Made by a program: the position numbers and the translations under genes. A DNA stretch of 64,000 nt from Eublepharis macularius (taxonomy: Eukaryota; Chordata; Lepidosauria; Squamata; Eublepharidae): assembly GCF_028583425.1 (NCBI RefSeq), contig NC_072791.1:45701368-45765367 (forward strand), given 5' to 3'. Position 1 is the first letter of the stretch, and each line of letters begins with the position of its first letter. This document shows, in pieces, positions 54,735 to 64,000 of this stretch. The notes beneath the pieces are model-generated. The model had not been told where the DNA came from. It saw nothing but the letters and a program-made list of their open reading frames with translations, and did not search any database.

Positions 54735-57700
54735 GTATGATGGGAAGGGGCACAAGGGAGGGGGAGTTGTGAAAGGTGCAGGAATCCTGGGATAAGTGTA
54801 TCTTGGAACCAGGCAATGTGTTTGGCCAGACTTGTAAAAGGGTTGTTGCACATAGCAAATTTTTGTTGTTGTTTTAAGCCACAAGTGACTAACGTAAATG
54901 CGTAAATATGCTAACTAGTCCTTTTTTTATGGGCTAGCAACTTTTATGGATGTATTTGTAAGGATGGCCATAAAGCAAACTGAAATAGGAAGACTACCCC
55001 AGGTGGGTTATGTCAAGGATTCATCATCACAGAGATTGGCATCATGGTGACTGTATGCACATCAACTTAGAAGTCTCATTGCTTTCAAGGCAATACATTT
55101 TCCAGGATACCTTTGAAAGTGCAGCACTTGCTGAACATATTATTTGTGATGCTGCTTGCACTAGAATGCATTTCTCAGTGATAGCTAACAAGTGATTGGA
55201 CAGTCATGTTTCAGTAAGTTTCTTTGTTATCCATGAGAGAGCAGTGGAATTGATGATGTGCTTAACTGACACAAGGAGGGGGCAGGACTGTGTGAGAGGG
55301 TGGTAATAATGTTCATTTTAGAACACCTGGACGGTCCAGGTGAGCCCAATCTCATCAGATCTTGGAAGCTAAGCAGGATTGGCCCTGGTTATTACTTTGA
55401 TGGTAGACCACCATGGAAAACCAGAATCACCATGCAGAAGCAGGCAATGGAAAACCACCTCTTGGCTTGGAAAACCCCCAGCAGGGGTCAGAGCAAAGGC
55501 AATAACAATTACCTGTCTAGGGTGATGTGGGGTTGAAATATGGGAAGGGGCAGATGGTGGGACTCTCTTATCCAAAGCACAAGGTATGGTAACTTTGAAG
55601 TGAGTTGTATGATGCTAGGGGTTTGTCAGAACAGGATATGCCAGGAGTGCAGAAAATCCACAAAATATCACAGATTTGTTTTTTTAAGAATATGAGATTT
55701 CATTTAGTAAAAGGCAAGCTTCTAAGCTCTTGTGGTTGCAAAGATAATGCTTGAAAGTGTGTAGCCAATGCCTGCAGGAATTTCAGAAGCCAGTGGGGTG
55801 ACAGAATAAGGGGCAGGGAAGAACAGGGGTTTTGTACTCTGTATGGCTCACTGAAGTGGTAGAATCTTGAGGTGGAAGAACAGACTTTACCACTTATAGC
55901 TATGTATGGGTAGGGTTTCTTGTGCCACCTCTTTGTTGGATCCAGCAATCAGTGAGCAGAAAGGAAAACGTTCTTAGCGCAATTCCTCTTGCACAAGCAG
56001 TAGTGCAACGGGTGCAGCAACACATAGTGCTTCAATTTAATTCTTAATGAAATAATAATATGGAACAATAGAATGTACAACAGACAGTGGTTTTTTTTAG
56101 ACAGTTTACATTTTATTTAATTTGCCTTGTATCAGAAGAACTACTTAGTGGCAATGTCTTGCTTACATGGAAAAGACAGTGGGGATTCAAACAGTCTGAC
56201 TCGGAGTCCCCCTACACAAGACATCTTACACAGGGACACTCAAGTGACTTACTTTCTGTGTGTACTCTGTCTTCCTAGCAGTGCACGTGTATCTACAATG
56301 GGAGAACAAGTGTAAGATCTTTCACTTGAGAGTCCCTATGTAAGATGTCTTGCGTAGAGACTCTCAGGGCAGGCCGACAATGAGGAGTAACTTTAGTGCT
56401 TCCACATAAGCATGGACTGTTGCATGCATGGAAACCTTCTACGGGATCCAGCCAAAGTCTCTTGAACAGCTACTTGGCATGATCTACCCAAGCAGCAGAC
56501 CGAGATGATGGAATCCGGAGGTGGCAGTTAGACTGGGTCCCCTCACACTGTGGATGGGAGGTGGACATTTTGAATACCCACCCCATCTTTAAAGCAACAG
56601 CAATAAACCTAGTTTGGGTGTTCTAAAGAGAGATTTTTTTATTTTTTATTGTATTTAGGAGATCTGACGTGCAGTCCACTCAGGACTCTACCATCTCATT
56701 TTGCTGCACATGTAGACTAGGCCATTGGCCCTGTCCACTAGACTAGCAAAACTAAAATAAACTTTGCAAACAGAGCAAGAATTGCAGCATGTATTAGAAG
56801 AGAATATACAAATATACTAAGTTTGCATAATTGTCATGGATATCAGCTTTTTGTTGCACAGATTTTATAAGCCAGGGTGCAGAATTTTTTAAGTTTACAG
56901 CTTTTTTACAGCTTACATATTGCCCTGGTTAGCAGGCAAGAATGTTGTGATTTTGGGGAGGAGCTGGCAATTAAGAGAAAACTGCATAGGGCTAAGAATG
57001 ATTTGATGCCTGTAACTGTACACAGTGGACCCTAACAAGGAGCGCCGTGAGGCTGTGAAGCGCAAGATCACCCAGTATTTGAAACGTGCTGAGGAGATAT
57101 TCAACTGCCACCTACAACGGACTTTGGGAAATGGAAATTCCACTGATACGGTGAGAAGAGAGTGAGGCTTGGATAATGCCAAGGGTTGCCAACTCTGGGT
57201 TGGGAAATTCCTGGAGCTTTGAGGGTGGAACTTGGGGAGGGAACTCAGCAGGTGTTAATATCTTAGAGTCTATCTTCCAAAGCAGCCATTTTATCCAGGG
57301 GAACTGATCTTTTAAGTCTGGAGATCAGTTCTAATTCTGAGAGATCTCCCATCCTCACCTGGATGTTGGCAACCCTAATAAGACCTCTAAGTATTTGCCC
57401 AACAGCAAACCTCATGTGCACAAAAGGGGAACGAGGGTGCAGTAGATTTAAAAAGGAGGAACAGAATCTATATCCAATGAACATAGATGCACCGGTAAGA
57501 TTTTTTGCACCAGTAAGATTTTTGCACAGATCATAGAAAAGGGCAGGCCAATTTCAATCTACAACTTGTGCAAATGAAAAAAGAAAAAAAAACCACTCTA
57601 CAAATCTAAAAGACCTATGGCAGGGTAAGCAAACTCCAGTTGATCACTCCCAGAGACTTATTTTTTTATTTTGGTGCTTTTTAATTATCACCTTTTTATG

Positions 57701-60700
57701 CTGAGTTTTTAAGCTGTTGGCCGTTTTCATATGTGATTCTATTTTATTAGATTTACTGTTTTAACATCTCTATTTTTAACATTTTGATTTGTATTTTATT
57801 ATTTATTGCTCATGTTCATAACCATATTTTCCAGAGAGAGGACTATAATTTAAAACACAACAACAACAACAACAACAAGCAGTATCTGGTGAAAGCTCAG
57901 GGAAAAAATTGTCAACTGTTCAGGGAGCAAACCTTCAGTGCTATTTAGAGATCCCTGTTTCACCTCTTTAGGGATTATCCCTTGCCTCTAGTGCTCATAT
58001 ATCCCTAATCTCTCTTTGTCATATAATTACAAGTACTTTAACTTACCCGAGTCTTGGAAGCAAAATCAGAGGACACTGAATATGCAAACATTGTGTGCAT
58101 TTTCTGTAGTTTGCCAAATGTTGCATGAATTTCTGAGTCCAGAATTTGGATTTCCTTGATATAATGTGTGGTCAGTCCTAGTACTTTCTTTTGGCATAAC
58201 CAGCAAACACAATGGATTTCCATGTTCAGATTCAAGTATAAAGTAGGAAGTATAGCATACACAAGCAATTGTGCTGGAATTTTTGATGGGACCCCATTAT
58301 TTGCATTAAATGTATAGCAATGCAGTTCACTCAGTCTTCTTCATCCCTGAGATTTTCTCAACCATATTTCTCATTGATAAACAGGGTTACAGCAGCCTTC
58401 GCTTCCGGCCAATTAGGACACTCAGCACACCAGTGGAAAACCTGAGGCACTGTAAAGTTGTAGGAGTAATTGACAAGGTAACTGTTTGCCTCTGAGCTAT
58501 CTAGCTTGGGTTGATGGGCAATGTTCCAGAAGAACAGTCACATTAGTCTGTTGTAGCAAAGAATCTTGAGCCACCTTAACAACCAACTCATATTTTGTGG
58601 AATGAGCTTATATGGGCTAGAGCTTCTGCGGGTCCCCATGCATCTGATGAGGTTTGTATCAGTGTGCAAAAACTTCCACAGCAATAAATGGTTAATCTTC
58701 TAAAGTGCTACATGACTCTTTGTTGTTAGTGATAGTACTATAAGCTAAACTTCAAGAGACAAATTACACGAGGACAGTCACGTGAATGGACTGACAATGT
58801 TAGCCGGGAAGCTGAGTTTTAAAAGAGATTGGAATTTCCCCTCTCTACAGAGCCAGCAAAGATTATTCCAGAGAGGATTTGTTTATTTCCTCTTCACCTC
58901 CTAGAAGGGGAGGTGAAACTGACAGAGCCTTCGGGAGGCAAAGAGGAAATTAGCAATCCCTCTGAACAGCCATCTCCCTGGCTCTGTAGAGAGGGGAAAT
59001 TGAAAAAGCCTTCCAATCTCTTTTAAAACTCAGCTACCAGGCTAAGATTGTGACTCCCTTCATATGCACGTTCTTGTGTAATTCATCTCTTGTAGCTTAG
59101 CTCTAAGTTATCTGTGCTTTTGTGCTGTTTGCAGGTACAGATAGTGCAAGACCCAGCAACCGGGGAAACCTTTATCCTGAAGGTATGTGCCTTTATACTG
59201 AAGTTATGCCACACTCACATAGTAGACTGTGTGACTTCTGTGCTCACATTGTTTGATCTATTGTAATAGAGCTTGTGGTGTGTTGAGCATTCTTAAAACA
59301 GCCAAGAAATAAATGAGTCTCTCTACATGAGACATTGGACACATGAAGAACATGTGTCAGGAGATGCAATGCTAGTTGGGAGGGGTAGTTCAATAAGACA
59401 GAGCTGGTGGCAGGGCAAAGGCTTTGCTATACACTGGATCTGTGTGGACGGGCTGTGACATGCCAGAAGGGAAACTTCAGTTCATTATAACCTCTCTAAA
59501 TCTAAGCTGGGCTCTGGAAGGCAGCTCCGGTCCATTTCTATTCCTTGCTGCCTTCTGGTTGCCATCCCACAGTTTTAGACTGGAGAGGTGAAAGTGACAG
59601 AGGTCAAATCCACATTACTCATTCTAAGTCGCATGTTCCCCGCATTCCCCACGCAATCCCGAGTGTCGGTCACATTACCTCATTAAACAGACGCATTTCA
59701 TTCGCATTTCTCCCAAATATGTGGTCACAGGTTTTCAACGGGAGTTTCACGGTGGCCGTGAACGGGCCAATGCGCAATTTACATGGTTTTTTTAAAAACC
59801 ACCCCCCTTCCTGTCTCTCCGGCCGTTCTGAGAGTTCCTGTTGGCTGATTCAACTTGCAAGCGCTCCGTAGTCTGCAAAAGACTGTTTTTGACTTCATAG
59901 CATTGGATTTATTGATTATGCTGTTTCTGAATCAAATCTGGTAGTTTGAAAAATCATTTTGCGGTGAATCCATCCTCAGAAAGGACTCGCAAAACTTCCT
60001 TTTTAACTGTTTTTTATTTTTTTTATTTTATATTACTGTAATATCGAAATTATGAAATATTGAAATAATGACACTCCAAGGAAGTGAAACTTCAGTAAAA
60101 TTCAGGCACTGAACTGTCCAGCGTAGGAAATGCCCACGAAAGCTTCCCACATGCTTCCAAATTCCCCAAAAAGAAACGGGAGAGAGCCATCAGTGCTGTC
60201 AGTGGGGGGAAAGAGAGGCATCATTATCTTCAATGATGTTTCTTTATAAGGCAAGATCGAAATAACGGAAAAGTGCGCTCAAAAAAATAAAAAAAAATGG
60301 GCGGGAAAAAAAGGTCCCGCCCAAAAAAGCGGTTTTCGAGCAGCCGTGTGACCAGAGGGACGCGGGAGAAAGACGGATTGGAAGCAGGAATGTGAACGAA
60401 GAGGAAAAAATCGCGGATTGGAGGCAAACGGAAGATATCCGATAAACATGCGGGTCATGGGTGAATGTGGATTCGACCAGAGCCTTCCCAGAGGCAAAGA
60501 TGAAATTAACAAACCCTCTGAGGAGCTATCTCCGCAGGCTCTGTCTTTTTAAACTATGTGTCCCAGCTAACATTGCATCTCCCTGCACTTGACGAACATG
60601 TGCCGAGGTGTCTTGTGTAGAGAGACTGATTCAAAGAAAAAAAGGGTGTTTTTTTTCTTTTCAGGGTCAAGCTACATTTTATATGGGGAATCTATTCTAG

Positions 60701-63700
60701 AATCTCCCAATTTTAGCATTCAACTGCTCCAAAGCAGCCACAGGAATATTAGGCAGTTTGGACTGGGACTGCAGGCGTATTAACTCTCCTACTACACTGT
60801 TTTCCTGACGGAAATCACCTGTCTTTCCTCAAACTGCTACTGGCATGGGGGTGGGGACCAGCAACTCATTTTCAGCTCTCCTTTCCCATTTGGGTTAACA
60901 GATTCAGGTAACTTCTTGTTTGTTAGTTGTTCCCTCCATTATTAAGGGATGATCCAGTCTTTCTGAGACGATGCTACCTATACTTGTTCACACACAAAAT
61001 CTCTCTCTCCCTCACTAGACAGACTGAGGGTATCCCTCAATCATCTGATCTCCTCAGGTAAAAATTCTCCAGGTAAAACCCTCCCCTTCAGCCCCTTTCC
61101 TTTCTACAACCTGTGCAAACTTTGCTAGCTGCTTACAGTGCCTGGCAGTTTACATTACCTTATGTTCACAAAATCTGACGTGATTCTTCCAATTTGCTCC
61201 TCCCCCGCCCCCGCCCGCGGTCATTTTCAGTGAGTCCCAGTGGCTGCTGCTTACCTGTCTATGCCTGGGCCCTCTGAATTCTTCACCAGCTTCCTCTTGT
61301 TGCCGCTGGGGTCTGTTGCTTGGCCTTCCTTGCCGCTTTGTGGGATTAGGCTCTGTCATGGCTCCCTTGGCTGTTTCTGAGCAGCAGATGCGTGTACCAC
61401 GAAGGTAAGCTGGGAGATGAGAGAAGTGCCCTGGCTTTGTAGATGCCACTATCAAAAGTGTTACTGTATACACTCACCTGCACACAATATCAAACCTAGA
61501 TGGTAGTAAGACATACCCTGGTCACATGTGAGTTTTGGAGACATTCCATAGCATTAGTTAAGTTCTGCAAACATCTTTAATTGTAAAATCACAGAGTTCT
61601 TTGATGCGAATGATGGACAGGACTTGCAATGCAGTTGAAGCATAGGTCTCTCCATGTTGGGAAACGCCTCTGTACTTTCCTGGCCAGGCAATAGCCAAGC
61701 AGCCACTGTATATCCATGGTTCTATGTTTTATTTCAGAGCCTTCCCAAATCCCATGTGGAGACCCGTGGAAGACAGACCATCATTCCTCATGGAATCCCC
61801 TTCATGGCTGAATTGTTGCGCTACTATGTGAGCGAGGACTCCATCTTCCTTCACTTGGAACATGTGAAAGGTGTGTGTGTCTTATACCCATCCCTCTCTC
61901 CCAGTCTCATTTTGTGGTGATTCTGGGCCACTCTGGATTGTTCTGTGCAAGAAATTCATTTTAAAATGCCATGTCTACCAGGCTGGGCTTGGCGACCCTA
62001 AGTTAGCCCTGGGGACTTTGGACCTAGACCACTGCAAAAGGAGGTGAGAGCAGGAGAAAGGTGGTGGCAGCATGCAAGTGCCTGCACTCCCAGACATGCA
62101 TGACTGCTGCCGTACCACCATCAGGAGTACAGGGTGGGGGAACTGGGGGAACAGCAAACAGAGGTGGCAGCAGCAGCCAGGCAGAGGGCTGAGTGACAAT
62201 CCCTCTCCTTTCCCCTGCCTGGTATGCCAGGACAAGGCTACGCCATGCCACTGGGCAAGCGGTCACACAGCCCCACTGCTGTTTTCTTTCCACTCTCACC
62301 TGGCTTCACTACACATCTGGGGGAGCTGGCCAACTGGCTAGCCAACAAGGCCACACACCTAGGGCTGTCTTGCTGTGTACCTGTTCTGGTTGGGTTTCTT
62401 GGGGCTCTTTGTTAATAAACCAGAAATCAATTAAAACGGCACCAATAGCCACAGGAATAAACCTGTACCAGTCGTCATGTCTAGCCTGACCCATAAAGCA
62501 AGGGGAAAGAGTGAAAGATGGAAATGGCATACAAAGGAATGCAAAATTATTTATATGAATCCAAAAGGGCAAGTCTAGTATTTAGTATCTGATTAGATCC
62601 TTAAAACAAGTAAAAGAACCAATTGAGAGGAGAATGGAACTTTAATTAATTTTAGGGAACTCAGTTTGTTGGATTAGATTTCCTGTACTTGCCTGTATGT
62701 AGAGCAAATAGTTGTCAGAAGCAGTTGCCACTCTTGTTGGTTTATTGGTTTATTCAGGTTTATTGGTTTATTCAGGATATTTCTATTTGCAGGTCAACAG
62801 TTAACATTTTTAACCTTGTGATGGAGACTCTTGGACATGAGGTATCTAAGAGATTCTCGTGTCAAATTGTATTAATACTTTCTCTCTTGAAAGTTGTTCG
62901 AAGGGCAATTGTCCAGAGGGATCCAAAATGATTTATATACATCTTACCAGATAAATTGCAGAATTACAGTAAGCTTTTGAGCTTCATGGAACTCTTCTTT
63001 ACAGGAAAAAAATAAGATAAGAATGCAGAGCTTTTCCTAATTCTGCCTACCTGCAAAGCAATCTGCCCTCCAACTATAATTGAGTTAATAAAAAGAGATC
63101 AGCTGAACTTGTTTGGATTCTTGCTCTATCCTCCCTCCAAGCAGCATTCTGGAGTGAGTGTAATGAAGCTGATTCCAGCAATTTGGTAACAGGCAAGCGG
63201 GCAGTGATGCATACTGGAGAAAATTTTGGACTAGGACTTGGTACAAAGCTCTGTGGGTGACGTTCTGCCCCTAACCCTCTCTCAACTTCACCTGCCTCAT
63301 GGAAGTTGTGGTCATAAAATGGGGGAAGAGGTGAGAGACAATGAAGGATACTGTGAGCTCCTTGGAGGAAGGTAGAATAAAAATGAGACAGATAGCAAGG
63401 ATAAGGTGTAAGGCATAGCTGGAAGTACCTAAAGCCATCACTCTTCTTCCATTTTTTTCACAGGGGGTACTCTCTGGTCCCATCTTCACTCACAACATCA
63501 TTCCTCTGATTGTTCCAGTACACTAAATCTGAAGTCCAGCTTGGCTTTGGAGTATTCCAGTGAAGAAGGGCTCATAAGAAACCCCAAAGGAGCTGATTCA
63601 AGGTCAAAGCAAAGTTGCAACATCACTGATCAGATCTCAGCTTGTGTAAATAACCACATATCTAGATGTGCTGGACAATCTTCACCTCAGGAACAGTCAC

Positions 63701-64000
63701 ATGACCACACACTTGCCAGATCAAGTAATGATTATAGTTGGCAAATCAGACCTGCCATTGGAGGAAACACTGTTGGCGAGAAGGATTTAAGTGTGACACA
63801 CTGTTTAACTGGTGCTGCAGAATCTGCTATCAAGCCAATGGGGCAGGGACATAGCCTCTTGATCAAGCAGGGGCTGGCTTTCCTGTCACATGACTCATTT
63901 CACAGCAGTGTACCTGAGAGACACATTCCTCAGCAAGACCCAAAACAACAAACAGGTGAGAGAGCTTCTGTTCCTGTCTCAAAGGCAGCAAAAGGAAGCA
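54500..64000 (+). CDS. RPS6KL1: RPS6KL1 (ribosomal protein S6 kinase-like 1), 3' end outside window
   Basis: This is a MIT-domain protein kinase-like protein of the S6K-like family. Coding exons are 54500-54734, 57026-57150, 58385-58477, 59135-59182, 61738-61870 and 63464 to beyond the edge. All have consensus splice sites and continuous phase. Residues about 14-115 form the MIT domain ([75 protein letters not shown]). MIT domains bind ESCRT-III or endosomal partners. The kinase N-lobe follows ([22 protein letters not shown] with the likely beta-3 lysine, [26 protein letters not shown]). A long serine-rich insert then splits the kinase, as in the human protein. The C-lobe lies beyond the window. 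Whether the kinase is active cannot be judged here. Confidence 0.95.
55327..55505 (+). repeat. 5S-derived SINE in RPS6KL1 intron
   Basis: 'gcccaatctcatcagatcttggaagctaagcag', 'ggccctggttattactttgatgg', then 'agcaggcaatggaaaacca'. This is the same family as 47405. Confidence 0.8.
55506..56200. other. RPS6KL1 intron, no recognised feature
   Basis: 'gttttgtactctgtatggctcactg' and nearby phrases resemble a worn L2-type fragment. Nothing is firm. Confidence 0.35.
56201..56367. repeat. Short MITE of the 'CTACACAAGACA' family
   Basis: The left end 'gtccccctacacaagacatcttacacagggacactcaagtg' pairs with the inverted 'cacttgagagtccctatgtaagatgtcttgcgtagagactc'. Arms are about 45 bp and the interior about 75 bp. 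Confidence 0.65.
56368..57025. other. RPS6KL1 intron, no recognised feature
   Basis: I recognise no gene or repeat. Confidence 0.4.
57026..57150 (+). CDS. RPS6KL1: RPS6KL1 second coding exon
   Basis: The exon is 125 nt, acceptor ctgtacacag, donor ACG|GTGAGA. It encodes [14 protein letters not shown] and [13 protein letters not shown], the end of the MIT domain, and finishes in phase 0. Confidence 0.95.
57181..57376. mobile_element. MITE, 'AGGGTTGCCAAC' family, best copy
   Basis: It begins AGGGTTGCCAACTCTGGG and ends ATGTTGGCAACCCT, which are inverted termini. The interior has 'aattcctggagctttgaggg', 'agtctatcttccaaagcagccatttt' and 'ggggaactgatctttt'. It is non-coding. Confidence 0.75.
57650..57880 (+). 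repeat. LINE 3' tail with (CAA)n
   Basis: The stretch is T-rich, like an L2-type 3' UTR, and ends in about seven CAA units at 57858-57879. Confidence 0.5.
58385..58477 (+). CDS. RPS6KL1: RPS6KL1 third coding exon
   Basis: The exon is 93 nt, acceptor ttgataaacag, donor AAG|GTAACT. It gives [20 protein letters not shown] then [11 protein letters not shown], very close to human [20 protein letters not shown]. Confidence 0.95.
58524..58735 (+). repeat. Fold-back-family copy, diverged
   Basis: The head 'ccagaagaacagtcacattagtctgttgtagcaaa' is followed by an arm 'gccaccttaacaaccaac'. The inverted arm 'ggttaatcttctaaagtgctacatgactctttg' closes it. The loop region is long. Confidence 0.6.
58753..59092. 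mobile_element. 340-bp MITE with ~82-bp inverted ends
   Basis: The left end 'caagagacaaattacacgagg...gctgagttttaaaagagattgg' pairs with the inverted right end '...ccaatctcttttaaaactcagct...gtgtaattcatctcttg'. The centre 'aggtgaaactgacagagcc' is shared with 51426 and 59317, so the three are one family. Confidence 0.7.
59135..59182 (+). CDS. RPS6KL1: RPS6KL1 fourth coding exon
   Basis: The exon is 48 nt, acceptor ctgtttgcag, donor AAG|GTATGT. It gives [16 protein letters not shown], against human VQLVQDPATGGTFVVK. Confidence 0.95.
59317..60626. mobile_element. 'GTCTCTCTACA' MITE interrupted by a second element
   Basis: It has the same inverted ends and centre as 51426-51855, but its centre is split at 59601 by the 877-bp element at 59602-60478. 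The flanking halves join to match the uninterrupted copy. Confidence 0.75.
59599..60481. mobile_element. 877-bp inverted-repeat DNA element, TSD AGA, nested
   Basis: The ends are GGTCAAATCCACATT (59602) and GGTCGAATCCACATT read inward from 60478. AGA flanks both sides (59599-59601 and 60479-60481). The paralogous block at 51705 has a single AGA and no insert, giving a clean empty site. The interior is CpG-rich with subterminal repeats such as 'gcggattggaggc' and 'gacggattggaagc' and no transposase. Ends and size resemble the element at 12061. Confidence 0.85.
60930..61640. other. RPS6KL1 intron, no recognised feature
   Basis: This stretch is absent from the upstream duplicate. 'ctcccccgcccccgcccgcgg' near 61200 is a GC-rich run. 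Confidence 0.4.
61738..61870 (+). CDS. RPS6KL1: RPS6KL1 fifth coding exon
   Basis: The exon is 133 nt, acceptor ttttatttcag, donor AAAG|GTGTGT. It gives [32 protein letters not shown] and [11 protein letters not shown]. Human has [22 protein letters not shown]. It is the exon partly copied at 52395. Confidence 0.95.
61871..63463. other. RPS6KL1 intron; short tandem repeat at 62739-62776
   Basis: A 19-bp unit (ggtttattggtttattcag) is repeated twice. Open frames at 61975-62570 are chance frames with no domain. Confidence 0.45.
63464..64000 (+). CDS. RPS6KL1: RPS6KL1 sixth coding exon (partial, serine-rich insert)
   Basis: The acceptor is tttttttcacag. It opens with [15 protein letters not shown], then a long low-homology serine/glutamine-rich stretch. 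This corresponds to the insert that splits the human kinase domain. A donor-like ACAG|GTGAGA lies at 63956, but the frame stays open to the window end, so the exon's true end is undecided. Confidence 0.85.

Noticed and set aside
1-64000. CRISPR arrays, operons, tRNA or rRNA genes
   Set aside because: None seen. The 5S-like stretches are SINE heads, incomplete and fused to SINE bodies, not 5S genes.

Overview
The window looks like a piece of a squamate reptile (lizard-type) nuclear genome. The host genes are vertebrate and intron-rich. Most remaining sequence is an interspersed-repeat mix typical of squamates: L2, CR1, L1 and BovB/RTE LINE pieces, tRNA/CORE-type and 5S-rRNA-derived SINEs, and many short inverted-repeat DNA elements. 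No bacterial features are present. The species cannot be fixed from sequence reading alone.

The gene order matches human 14q24.3 read in reverse. EIF2B2 exon 1 is on the minus strand near the left edge (2317-2485) and its other exons lie outside the window. About 26.7 kb to its right, head-to-head, is a complete PGF gene (placental growth factor, VEGF family) on the plus strand, with six coding exons from 29187 to 38827 and a poly(A) signal at 39109. RPS6KL1 follows on the same strand (first exon near 52.9 kb, start codon 54500) and runs off the right edge inside its sixth coding exon.

Between PGF and RPS6KL1 lies a full-length 164-nt U1 snRNA gene on the minus strand (48759-48922). It has a 3' box and an octamer-like plus SPH-like distal element, and it sits at the edge of a CpG island. 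To its right there are two unrecognised exon-like stretches, and then a partial duplication of RPS6KL1 intron/exon sequence placed just upstream of the RPS6KL1 promoter.

The most unusual repeat signal is a short retroposon-like family whose copies are often fold-back. One copy is a perfect 276-bp palindrome inside a 14-bp target-site duplication, and an independent copy has the same design inside a 10-bp duplication. Other dated or nested insertions are an L1 with a 15-bp duplication, two CpG-rich inverted-repeat elements of about 870 bp with 3-bp duplications (one nested in another element inside an RPS6KL1 intron), and a 99-nt near-perfect hairpin in the RPS6KL1 5' intron. I saw no convincing wholly new biological system. 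The fold-back family, the U1 locus and the upstream RPS6KL1 duplication are the best leads.
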